Assembly (NCBI RefSeq): GCF_037042905.1
Contig: NC_087262.1
Location: 23,039,501 to 23,103,500 of the forward strand
Length of the DNA stretch: 64,000 nt
Origin: Lytechinus pictus
Lineage: Eukaryota; Echinodermata; Echinoidea; Temnopleuroida; Toxopneustidae
Direction of reading: 5' to 3'
Shown: piece by piece, positions 13,801 through 21,900 of the stretch
Layout of the letters: the number at the start of each line of letters is the position of its first letter
Position numbering within the stretch: the first letter of the stretch is position 1
Made by a program: the position numbers and the translations under genes
Notes under the pieces: model-generated
What the model saw: the letters and a program-made list of their open reading frames with translations, nothing else
What the model was told of the DNA's origin: nothing
Database searches by the model: none

Positions 13801-14861
13801 TTTTTTCATATTTTTCACTTTCCATTACATCCCTCTTTTACCTCCGGCTTTCACCATAGGCCTACTCTCCCTTCATCACATTCAACTTCTCTACCTGCCT
13901 ATTCTGCCCCCCGCTAATAAATAGGCCTACCTTTTAAAATTCAAATTCAAGTTCAAATACTGCCTAGAGATCTACTTCCTATCTTTCATGAACCTGCTTA
14001 CACAGAGATTGAGAATGGTAAGATATCTGACCGCGGTAGATAACTGCCATTATTGGCTTGTATCATCACCACCATCAATCCATCACCAATGATCACCATT
14101 ATCAGGGACAGTATCACCACCATCATCATAATCATTTTTCTCATCGTCACCATCTTCATCTAGATAATAGATCTACTTTTCATCACCACTACACCAGCAT
14201 CGTCTTCATCATGCTGCCAGCTTAGCCTTAATAATATTTTAACCTGCTTTTAAATTCATGTTACTTCATCACTTGCCAAAACTAAAAGTTAGAATAGAAA
14301 TGACAGGATGAGGATTGGGATTCAGAACTGGAAGGAAACTGAACTCTCACTCAGTCTCAGTCTCACAACAGACTGCACAGACATGAGACAGAGCCACACT
14401 CAACTGACTGACAAACGTTAAATTTCCACTTTTTTGGTTTCAGGAAGCTCTAACGTTACTTCATTCTCTAAACCTGTCTCCTGTTTTTTTGGTAATGAAA
14501 GTTAGGTTTTGGGGGAGGACTGCAATAGCCACACAAAAACTTGGCTCAGCTCACATACCAACACAACACGAAATTCACTCCGACCTCTAGCAATTCAATG
14601 AACGTGGCTGCACAATGGCAATGCACATGTTCCACTCAACTCAGCATATCAGCGCAAGACAACCGGCGAAATTATCACCGCGAGCCTCCTTACTCTTTCG
14701 CTTTTATCTCATAAAATAATAAAAACATCGATCATTACGAGATGTGAACGTAGCATATGATATCAGGAAGCGATCATTAATCGTTAACTCAGTTAAATGG
14801 TACAGAAATGCAAGAAAATTACCTCGAGATTAACATGCTTTGCTATATTCACGGAAGCCAT
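1746..14861 (-). CDS. EIF4E: Eukaryotic translation initiation factor 4E (eIF4E), complete, 7 coding exons
   Basis: Coding exons, in transcript order: 14861-14823, 12685-12474, 10786-10723, 6316-6203, 4900-4761, 3561-3507, 1805-1746. They total 684 nt and join in frame to 227 residues, close to the 217 of human eIF4E. eIF4E binds the mRNA m7G cap in the cytoplasm and recruits eIF4G. The two cap-stacking tryptophans are present (W66 in KSWTENL, W112 in PMWEDD, followed by E113), as are the phosphate-contacting R167, K169 and K172 (NIRSKGNK) and W176. The dorsal surface for eIF4G/4E-BP is intact: HPL, V79/W83 in DTVEDFW, and WLET with E142. The MNK phosphosite serine is kept as S219 near the C-terminus. 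The numbering offset of +10 to human is constant. Residues 14-43 are a divergent, Q/E/D-rich N-terminal tail. Having Trp at both stacking sites indicates class I eIF4E rather than 4E2/4EHP. The start is the first Met of a 13-codon exon. Confidence 0.96.
1827..1917 (-). other. Long pyrimidine tract upstream of the EIF4E last exon
   Basis: The plus strand is an almost pure GA run (GAGAGAGGAAAAAAGAGAGA and onward). On the coding strand this is a roughly 90-nt CT tract ending about 20 nt before the acceptor CAG, far longer than usual. Confidence 0.7.
1964..2968. repeat. Dispersed repeat with internal ~150-170-bp units and DR1 motifs
   Basis: In EIF4E intron 6. It opens near CTCTGGCAGTCTCGCCTGCA and closes near GTCTCGCTCTGCTATGCAGG CGAGAC. 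Internal units repeat TGACCTTTGACCTTGGTCAT, GTGACCTGAAACT and CCAAGTTTCATGAA. Perfect TGACCTTTGACCT lies at 2235-2247, 2562-2574 and 2750-2762. Related copies are at 11030-11496 and 55365-55712. No ORF is preserved. Confidence 0.7.
3507..3561 (-). CDS. EIF4E: EIF4E coding exon 6
   Basis: 55 nt; one base completes Gly, then 18 codons read RKFKDRLGLPHKYTIGFE. This aligns with the family's RVYKERLGLP...IGY segment. Ends in phase 0 at GTAAGT. Confidence 0.94.
3714..3958. mobile_element. MITE-like element, family A, copy 2
   Basis: In EIF4E intron 5. Same ends (CTTACAAAGAGTTATGATTG ... GTAAGAAGGGGCCCTGG) and interior as copy 3, including CACAATCTCCTTAGTAAACA. Confidence 0.7.
4761..4900 (-). CDS. 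EIF4E: EIF4E coding exon 5 (R167/K169/K172)
   Basis: 140 nt, phase 0 in and 2 nt out. Encodes MLLMIGESFDDDSDLVNGAV followed by VNIRSKGNKIAMWTGDW, with the basic residues that bind cap phosphates and W176. GTGAGT donor. Confidence 0.96.
5337..5910. mobile_element. MITE-like inverted-repeat element in EIF4E intron 4
   Basis: The left end GATCGTTTCACTTTGCGAGC, then CTGATTTTAAAAAAAATCTC, is mirrored at the right by GAGATTTTTTTAAATCAGAA CAAAGTGAAATGATTAC. About 570 bp, no ORF. Confidence 0.65.
6203..6316 (-). CDS. EIF4E: EIF4E coding exon 4 (cap-stacking W112/E113)
   Basis: 114 nt, 38 codons, phase 0 on both sides. Contains PMWEDDKNKDGGRWLIGF, the second cap-stacking Trp with the Glu that contacts the guanine edge, and WLET at the end of helix 2. 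The acceptor lies beside a G-homopolymer at 6325-6340 on the plus strand, so its pyrimidine tract is a C run. Confidence 0.96.
6577..6807. mobile_element. MITE-like element, family C (telomere-like interior), copy 1
   Basis: In EIF4E intron 3. Ends are inverted: CATGACCTCTAGGTGACA..CATTTGCTCCTGTGAC versus GCCGGAGCAAATGTCACAGA..CCTCTAGCCATGAC. The interior contains TATAGGGTTAGGGTTGC and further TTTAGG units. Copies at 31423-31633 and 35527-35736. Confidence 0.7.
7141..8240 (+). repeat. Tandem ~164-bp AAGATGGCCGCC repeat, left arm of a 3.3-kb inverted structure
   Basis: In EIF4E intron 3. About seven units, each with TTTGGCATATAGGGGTATTT, an ATTGCCGGCCCC segment, then AAAATGGCCGCCAT..AAATCCAAGATGGCCGCCAT. 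Two slightly different unit types alternate. The outer edge GCTCGAATCTGGCAGAAAGT recurs inverted at the end of the right arm (near 10435-10465). Confidence 0.85.
8238..8605. mobile_element. One-ended relative of the 21542-21995 inverted-repeat element
   Basis: Shares AAAAAATATTGAAGGTTTGA, a TGACGTCA-containing middle and the right end GAACTCCCCTTTTTA with the PBLD intron 2 element. The left end is lost at the junction with the tandem array. Confidence 0.45.
8930..10475 (-). repeat. Tandem AAGATGGCCGCC repeat, right (inverted) arm
   Basis: 9637-10475 is the reverse complement of the 7141-8240 unit series, ending in the same outer edge (CTTTCTGCCGGATTCGAGCA). Diverged units extend inward at 8930-9260; 9260-9635 is unrelated AT-rich sequence. 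Confidence 0.85.
10723..10786 (-). CDS. EIF4E: EIF4E coding exon 3
   Basis: 64 nt; one base completes a Ser codon, then 21 codons read LYNYIQVASRLASGCDYSLF plus K. This matches the LYNHIQ...GCDYSLFK segment of eIF4E. It ends in phase 0 at GTAAGA. The following intron (4,406 bp) holds the inverted AAGATGGCCGCC array. Confidence 0.95.
11030..11496. repeat. Diverged copy of the DR1-bearing dispersed repeat
   Basis: In EIF4E intron 2. CACCTCTGGCAGTCCCCCTG at the start, TTTGACCTTGACCATGATGT and GTCCAAGTTTCATGAA inside, and GTCTCGCTGTTTTACAGGTG AGACAAT at the end match the 1964-2968 element, shortened. Confidence 0.65.
11464..12222. repeat. Inverted repeat with ~190-bp arms
   Basis: Left arm 11464-11656 (GAGCCTTTAGTCTCGCTGTT ... 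CAGGGGCATCAGAGGAG) is the near-identical reverse complement of right arm 12032-12222. The arms differ at a few sites and small indels; the spacer is about 375 bp and holds a family B MITE at 11868-11993. Confidence 0.85.
11868..11993. mobile_element. MITE-like element, family B, copy
   Basis: GTAATACAAAGTTTAGTTAT at the left and CGCTCAGCTTTGTGTCAAGG at the right are imperfect inverted ends; the interior CAATGCAATCAATCGTA matches the 39427-39560 copy. It lies in the spacer between the 190-bp arms. Confidence 0.5.
12474..12685 (-). CDS. EIF4E: EIF4E coding exon 2 (cap-stacking W66)
   Basis: 212 nt, phase 0 in and 2 nt carried out. Encodes the rest of the N-terminal tail and then the start of the eIF4E fold: HPLQSRWSMWFFKNDKAKSW and FDTVEDFW. 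It holds the first cap-stacking Trp and the dorsal V79/W83 pair. CAG acceptor at 12686-12688 and GTAAGT donor. Intron 2 is 1,687 bp. Confidence 0.96.
13125..14165. repeat. CAT/ATC microsatellite clusters in EIF4E intron 1
   Basis: Interrupted (CAT)n runs at about 13130-13200, 13275-13320, 13425-13515 and 14065-14160, separated by unique sequence. Open frames here are His/Ile-rich translations of the repeat. Confidence 0.8.
14823..14861 (-). CDS. EIF4E: EIF4E coding exon 1
   Basis: Encodes MASVNIAKHVNLE, ending in phase 0 before a GTAATT donor. It contributes only the start of the unstructured N-terminal tail, so the family match rests on the next exon. The initiator context is AAAATGG (A at -3, G at +4). 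Intron 1 is 2,137 bp. Confidence 0.85.
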
Positions 14862-14899
14862 TTTCCTTATGTTCCAATTTTGGCCTTCTGTCGTAATGT

Positions 14900-14905
14900 C
14901 ACGTG
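14900..14905. promoter_or_regulatory. CACGTG E-box 39 bp upstream of the EIF4E start codon
   Basis: A palindromic CACGTG within TCACGTGG lies just 5' of the EIF4E ATG. In mammals the EIF4E promoter carries CACGTG boxes bound by Myc/Max and USF. Finding one here is suggestive, but a 6-mer occurs by chance and the transcription start is unknown. Confidence 0.4.
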
Positions 14906-15252
14906 GTACAATCAGGTGGAAATAGAATTGATGAAGTGACCACCAAGTAGAACATAAACGTCACACAAATTTGTCTTGGGGGTCGTGCCTCGAAGGAGGA
15001 GGAGTGCAAAAGAAAAAACAAACTAAGGGGGGGGGGGGATAATCTGTCAGATCTGCTGTATTAAAAAAAAAAAACACACAATGAATCGACTGTAAGTAGA
15101 ATATTGCGCATATGCACATCTCATGCAAATGACAAAGACATTATCGACTTTTCAGTGGTTGTTTATTTGAAGAGGTAGTCCTGTCACTTCTAAGCTTTAT
15201 TCTTATATAAATCAACATAAATATATAATCTCTTAAGCCTTATTTGAATAAT

Positions 15253-15905
15253 GCGAGCGCGAAGCGCGAGCTATGTTTTATTTCATGTATTTTGTCCTAA
15301 AATTTAAACATTCTGGGCAATGTTTGTGATCCTAAATGAGGTGTGTATCCAACTAAATAATTACTGTGAGCGCGAAGCGCGAGCAGAAATTTGTAATGTA
15401 CGTTTTGATCCGATCAAAAAAGGATTTATTAACGGCTGCTCGTTAGCCAAGAAGACGTTACATATATTTCAACAATCAAATAATGCAAGTGCGAAGCGCG
15501 AGCTGAAAATTTTGACATGCCTACCTGAAGTATGGAATTCTACGAGCACTTTTTGTATTCGTGAAAAGGATAAGTATATAACTAAACAATTGATGCGAGC
15601 GCGAAGCGCGAGCGGAAAAAATCAAAATTTACACTTAAAAGTGGGACACTCGATCTATTCATGTTTTGTAAATCATGAAAAAGATGAGTAATTGGAAATG
15701 TTCCTACATTAATAATGCGAGCGGAAACATTTTGATATTGCATATGATCTGAAACTGGATAATGATTTAAATAGAGAGAGCAAGCTGCGTACCTGAATAA
15801 GATATATGCGCGCGCGTGTCTCAGATTTCGACCTAGAATCTGGGCATTCTAAATACCTTTTTTTTTAATCATGAAAATCAATAAAGCGAGCGCGAAGGGC
15901 GAGCT
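15253..15905 (+). repeat. ~113-bp tandem repeat with core GCGAGCGCGAAGCGCGAGC
   Basis: Core copies at 15253, 15367, 15485, 15596 and 15886 (some with one or two changes) and a truncated one at about 15718. Units also share a TGACCTGAA.. segment and ACTTTTTGTA. More diverged copies occur at about 17025 and 17380, and in reverse at 51960-52340. Confidence 0.8.
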
Positions 15906-16080
15906 TGATATATCGATCTGAAAAGGGGTCAATTTAAGCTCTTGATTTCAAGCATATTGTAGGAAAATTGAGAGGCAGACATGGATCACACTTAAAAAAG
16001 AGCTGATATGTTTCATTACTATTACCCTGTAGTAGGTCCATGCTATTACTTTGGCTTTTGACATATAACCGGGACATTTT

Positions 16081-16810
16081 AAAGGACAAGTCAACCACAA
16101 CAAAAAGTTGATTTGAATAAATAGAGAAAAATCCAACAAGCATTACACTGAAAATTTCATCAAAATCGGATGTAAAATAAGAAAGTTATGACATTTTAAA
16201 GTTTCGCTTAATTTCACAAAACAGTTATAATTATGCACATCCTGGCTGGTATGCTAATGAGGAGACTATGACATCATCCACTCACTATTTCTTTTGTATT
16301 TTGTTATATGAAATATTCTAATTTTCTCCTCATTGTCAAGTGATACAACGATTAATTCCTCCCTGAACAATACATGTGGAATTAGCATTGTTTAATACTA
16401 TATGGTTCAGTCAAGTTTGTCCTTATTTTCAAATCTGTAAAAAATGAAATATTAATTCAAACAATAAAAAACAAAAGAAATAGCGAGTGATGGACATTAT
16501 CGACTGAGTCACCTAGTTGTGCATATGACTGTTTTGTGAAAAATAAGCGAAACTTAAAAAAGTCGTATAACTGGGCGTTGTTGCGTGCGCCTGTAATCCA
16601 AGCTATGTGGGGAAGTTACAAATTGATGCAGAGGTTCGAGGTGATCGAGCCCCGGTCACGTCTTTCGGATGGTGACGTTAAAGGTCGGTCCCAGACGTAA
16701 ATAATCATATCTGATTGATACACGTCTGACAAAACTCAAATACACACACTTTATTTTACATCCGATTTTGATGAAATTTTCAGTGTTATGCTTTATGATT
16801 TGACCTTTAA
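16081..16810. mobile_element. Long-TIR foldback element, copy 1 (interrupted by a SINE)
   Basis: Left end AAAGGACAAGTCAACCACAA CAAAAAGTTGATTTGAATAA; the right end is its inverse (ATCCGATTTTGATGAAATTT ... TTGACCTTT). Arms are about 150 bp. The second copy at 48297-48914 is uninterrupted and shows that 16571-16750 is an insertion. Confidence 0.8.
16571..16750 (+). mobile_element. SINE with 7SL-like head, copy 1
   Basis: The 5' part GGGCGTTGTTGCGTGCGCCT, GTAATCCAAGCTA resembles the 5' domain of 7SL RNA, as Alu does. It continues to GAGGTTCGAG (pol III B-box-like), then GGATGGTGACGTTAAAGG and an ACACACA tail. Copy 2 is at 44041-44218 in reverse. No 7SL Alu-type A tail is present. Confidence 0.7.
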
Positions 16811-17989
16811 GAACATATGTCATCATATAGAATGATGACTATCTTCCTATTTCTCTTCCTAAGCGCGAGATGATTTGATTATTAAATTAATATCTTATTT
16901 ATTAATCTATAAAAAGACTAATGCGAGCCCGAAATCTATAATGGCCTGAAAACTGGACATCTAAAGCACTTTTTGTAATTATTAATAAGATATGAGTTAA
17001 TATATTTTCAACAATCAATGCAAACGCAAATCGCGAGCCGAAATTTTTGATAAACTGTCATGAAATGGTTTGTTATATAATTAATATTGAGATATACATA
17101 ACCCACCAATCAAAATTCGAGCGTGCAGCGCTAACTGATACGTTTTGACAATCTGACCTGAATAGGGATATTTTGAGAACTTTATGGAATACAGGAAAAT
17201 AATAGGTACCTGACAAATCGAGTGCGCAGAGCAGAGCAGAAAATGTTAATATTCAGGCCATACAATATATATTTTTTTACAGAGCACTATTTAAAAATCA
17301 ATTTGTAAATCAAACAAAATAATGAAAGTTCGATTTCTGAGCTGAAATATGTTTTGTATATAAATCACCTAAAAGGCAATGCGAGCGTGAAGCGCGAGCG
17401 AAACTTTTATATAGTGTCACGAAAGATTTTTTTTATTATAATTTTCCAAGTCTTCCCCTCATCTTATTCTTTAACTCGTCTTCCTTCTTTTATGTTTCTC
17501 CTTTCTTTTCCCTTCTCTTTTTTTAAATATTATTTCCCAATTTTTTTCCTTTTTATGCTCCGCCAATAGGGGGGGGGGGGGGCATTGGCGGCGGAAGCCA
17601 AAAATTTTAGGGGGGGACTACAACAATTTTTTGACAACCAAAAAAAAAAAAGGTTATCAACAAAAAATTTAGGGGGGATCGTCCCCCCCCCCCTGGATCC
17701 GCTTATGACACCACACAACACAAATAGCGCATATAGAAAAGACGGATGCCGCACCTTAGAAAAGGGGATGCTTCCCCCTCGGCCTCTGGCTCACAAGTGA
17801 CATATATTATCCTTAAAAGGAAACCAAATATAGCATTTGTTTGTTTCTTCTTTTCTTTGTTTGGTTTGGCTGGCAAAAATGCAGTCAAGATATTTTGCCA
17901 CTGCTTTTTTATATATAGTGGTTTTTTTTCCTTTGAAACTTGAAGAATGGCTTCTTTTCATTTAGGTTATTTCATTTTCTTTATTTTTC

Positions 17990-18180
17990 CTTCACTTTTT
18001 CTGTGCTATTTTTTTTCTTATTTCCAATTCCTTTCCTTTCCTTTCCCTCCATTCCCTTCCCTTCCCTTCCTTTCTTTTCCTTTCATTTCCTTCTTGTCTT
18101 GTCTTTCTTTTTTCTTTTCTTTTCTTCCTTCTTTTTTCTGATCGCTATTTCTTCCTTTTCTCACTTTACCTCTTCTTTTG
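17990..18180 (+). repeat. Pyrimidine-rich TTCC/TTTCC tract
   Basis: Nearly all C and T for about 190 bp with CCTTTCCTTTCCCTTCC-type runs. Frames on either strand are Phe/Ser or Lys/Arg/Glu low-complexity and are not genes. Confidence 0.75.
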
Positions 18181-18794
18181 TATTTTCCCCCTGCTTTCTG
18201 CTTTTGTTTTGATTTTAAGTTTTTTTTTGGTCCTGTAATTTTTTCTGCTGCAATATCACAACAGAGAAAACAAAACCGAGTCGATTTGGGGCCTGAGTGA
18301 AAAGAAGTGAAAAGTACAGGGGGGGGGGGGTCAGCAATTCCCTCCAAGATGACTGCCGTACTCTCTTTTGTGGAGTTTTTATTATTATTATTATTATTTT
18401 TACCTATCAATTATTTTGTTTATTATTATTATACAGTAAAACGTTATCATGATACATTTAAATTATCAAAAGGAAATGATGTATTCTCACCCCAGATTCT
18501 CACTAATCATGAAAGAACACATAGGCTAGGGGCATGTTGCATAACATTTTCGCCATAAAAAAACCTCTGGCAAATGAACAAAAATTCTGGCAAAAACTTC
18601 CAGATTTGTTTTCTTTTATGCAACATGTCACTATGTAACAAACGACTTGGTGAAAGAATAAACTCTGTTGTAGTGCGTGGCCTCATAGTTCATTGCTGAG
18701 GGACGGTAGCAGAAGACCACTCGTGCTTGTATTGTAATCCTCTCTAAAAAATATTAATTTTTACTGATATTCGGGTGACATCTATACGCTCAAG

Positions 18795-18908
18795 ATGGCA
18801 GACGGAAGCGAACAAAAGTCTTTACCAATTTACACTGTTGATGCCTTTGCAAGTGCTCCATTTACGGGGAATTCTGCTGCGGTGTGTCCTATTTCAAGCG
18901 CCGAAGAG
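18795..18908 (+). CDS. PBLD: PBLD coding exon 1
   Basis: 38 codons from the start Met to SSAEE, phase 0 before a GTACGG donor. Holds the N-terminal PhzF signature ([17 protein letters not shown]). Intron 1 is 2,519 bp. Confidence 0.95.
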
Positions 18909-21900
18909 GTACGGTATTTCGCGCGGAAACCCAGGGCCAGCTGAAGGCACCCTTGTGGTCTCAGGGTACGGTGGTCTCACTCTGAGTCGGAGAGCGAGCG
19001 CGAGGTGCATACCGGGTACTGCATACTGAGGCCTGCACGGTAATTGGACAAAAGTTTTGCGAGCGTTTACGACCACGCCCCTCTACATCAGGATGGGATC
19101 TGAAATCTGATTTAAAAAAACATCAATTATATTTATACATTAAACCATTTGAACATAAAATCAAACATTTTCTAGTAGATCCATCTCTACTAATCAAGAC
19201 TGACAAGAGTCTTACTAGGGATTTTTTACTTTGAGTATAAAGACGCTTGCTTGATTGATTGGTCGTTCGATCGATTGATTATTAGGGGGTTGATGCAGTG
19301 TAGACTTATTTTAAATTTATTTTAGGTGCAATCTTTCCCTCCCCAATTTAAGTTTCCATCTTAAAAGTTAATGTTAGGAATTAGGCCACATTCGGTATTT
19401 GACAAATTACAATAGAGCTCTAAACGTTTAGACTTTAGTCTAAGAGACGAGTTCTAAATATGTGTGCCTCTATTAAAAGTTAACGTTATATTTCAAATCA
19501 GTCAACCTGATCCTACACTTTATGTTATTCCAGTAACAAACTTCGTTGACATTATGCTCACCATCTAGATCTATTTCTAAACTAAAGTGTTTTTTTTGTT
19601 GGTCAAATCATATGTCTTGAGAAGAACCAAGTAAAAACAATGTTCATAATCTGTTAAAACATAATCTAGCAGTGTCAAGTAGCCTCTGAAAGTAATTGAT
19701 TTTCATCTATTCTTATTTTCAAAATTGTAATTGACTTTTGTGCAAGCTTTTACCCTTTTAAAGGAAGTCTTTATATGTTTATATAGCATTACTTTGTTTT
19801 TTCTTTTTATTGCATTTTTAAAACTTTTTGTGTGTCTTTTTTTGTCATTTTTTTTTTTTTTGGGGGGGGGCATCCTTCATTATGATGTGGGTGGTATCTA
19901 TGTAATTTAAGCAATTCACCTCTACCACACTGTCGTTGATTTTATATCATAATTTGTTACATCAGGATGAACACATAATAACCACATTTGCTCTTGTACC
20001 CCAACTTCCTCCCCTTTAACCCCCTTTAATCTTCTTTGAGCTTATCTATCTGTTTATTTCACTTCATGTTGTTGTTGATTGGTTTCTAATGGCGCTCTCA
20101 TTAATATATATATATGCGCTAATCAAAATTATCATATCACTAATAATGTTATTATTCGGTAGATAAGGCCATATTTTTAAAGAGACTTTGTGAAGTGTAA
20201 GGCTGTTAATTGGATAAAAGATCCAATTAAAAATAAGCGGCCTTATATTTCTCTAAGTCTCTTTGGTTTGTTCTCTTAAATTTTTTTTTTGGTCATTTTA
20301 ATCACAGTTACTTGTATCCTCTGGAAAATGTGCTTTGAAAGTCCAGCTGTTATATTATTATGATTGCTATTATTTTTAGTGGTCTGATCACTGATTATAT
20401 CTCTGATTTAATTTTTATCACAAAATGTGTTAACCATAATAATCAAAGTAGATTCAAATCAATAATTGGAAACATGATTGTTTTGACAAATAACACATTC
20501 AGGACATCATAAACAAATTTTGTGGTGTGGCCACTTAATTTTTATGCAGATTGAGTCCTAAAATCTGTATGAGAAGTAAGAGTTTGAAAATCATTCACAT
20601 GATGTAATTATTTTCATTTTATCAGTGTTTTTCTTACAATATTGAAAAAAAAAATGTTTTTAGAAAATAAGAACACTAAAATCCTTGAAGTGGCAATGTA
20701 ATAGGATTGACAGAAGTCTATCCTTGAAAATTACAAAATGTCTAAGTTTGATCTTTGAACATATTAATGTACATGTATTCTATTATTTTAGGAAACTCAT
20801 AAAGTTTTTCACATAGCAATACATGACTTAATGCAAGACTGGTTATCCTTTATTGTGCTAAATGAGATTCATGTTTTTCACATTTTAGCTTATGGGGCTG
20901 CATTTGCTTTAACCATTATCTTTAAATAATATTGAATTGTTATACTTAATTATAATGATAATTTAATCTACATAGATGAGATTTCAACTGTAGATGTTGG
21001 TCACTGGTGTTGGGCCAGATTCTTCATCATGCCCAGCCACTATTATTTTGCTTTACAAATTTGAATAGCATGTTTGGTCATAAGAGAAAAGCTGTCAACT
21101 GAGTAATGTACAGTCCTATGTAAAAATATGCTATACAAAAGACATAATGCATAGAAGTCTTTAAAAAATGTGGAGCAAACTGCGATGCGATACCAGGAAA
21201 ATTATTCCCTGCCAAGTGTATATTTTGTCAAGTTTTTTGTTTTTATTGTCGAAATTCAAAATCGTCTAGTCTTATTTACAAGGAATAAATGCTACTGTTA
21301 TCAATTCAATATTTAATAGTACTGATCATTTGGAGAAATGACCATTATAAATGATAAATAGAAAGAAATCGACTTTTTATAAGTTTTACCGTAGTTTGTT
21401 TGTTGATTTCTATCTTGATAAATACAGGACATCCCAGATGATCTGAAATACCAAATTGCCATGGAGATGAATATATCTGAGACAGCATTTGTTCATCCAG
21501 CTAAGTCTGGAGAGACATTCCAAAATGGTAATACACTTTATAAAGGGGAAGTTCACCCTGACAAAAAGTTTATTGTAAAAAAAAAACAGAAAAAAAAAAA
21601 AATATTGCCAAAGGTTTGAGATAAATCCATCAAAGAATTAAAAAGTTCAATTATTTGATTTGTGACGTCATATGCGACCAGTATTCCTACATATAAATAT
21701 AATAAGATAGCAATGAAATGTCATTTTTTCTGAAAATTGAAAATGGTTTTTACTGTACCTTTTGTATATCAATAAACAAATCGTTTTACAAAGAAAACAA
21801 AAATAAGTCATCAGAAGCTATTTAAAAAATGAAATTCATGCACCTGCTCGTTTATATTGTCACAAACCAAAACTTAAAATTCTAATAACTTTCTTAAACT

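Larger units (their letters stand above)
14862..18794. other. EIF4E-PBLD head-to-head intergenic region
   Basis: 3.9 kb between the two start codons. Holds the E-box, the GCGCGAAGCGCG tandem repeat (15253-15905, with scattered copies to 17399), the long-TIR element with SINE (16081-16810), G/C homopolymer runs (17569-17695, 18320) and a TTCC-rich tract (17990-18180). No supported gene. Confidence 0.7.

Noticed and set aside
15320-15691. 123-aa frame upstream of PBLD
   Set aside because: It spans three units of the GCGCGAAGCGCG tandem repeat; ARAEIC / ARSASG peptides come from the core.
18018-18410. Lys/Arg/Glu-rich 130-aa frame on the minus strand
   Set aside because: It is the antisense of a TTCC pyrimidine tract.
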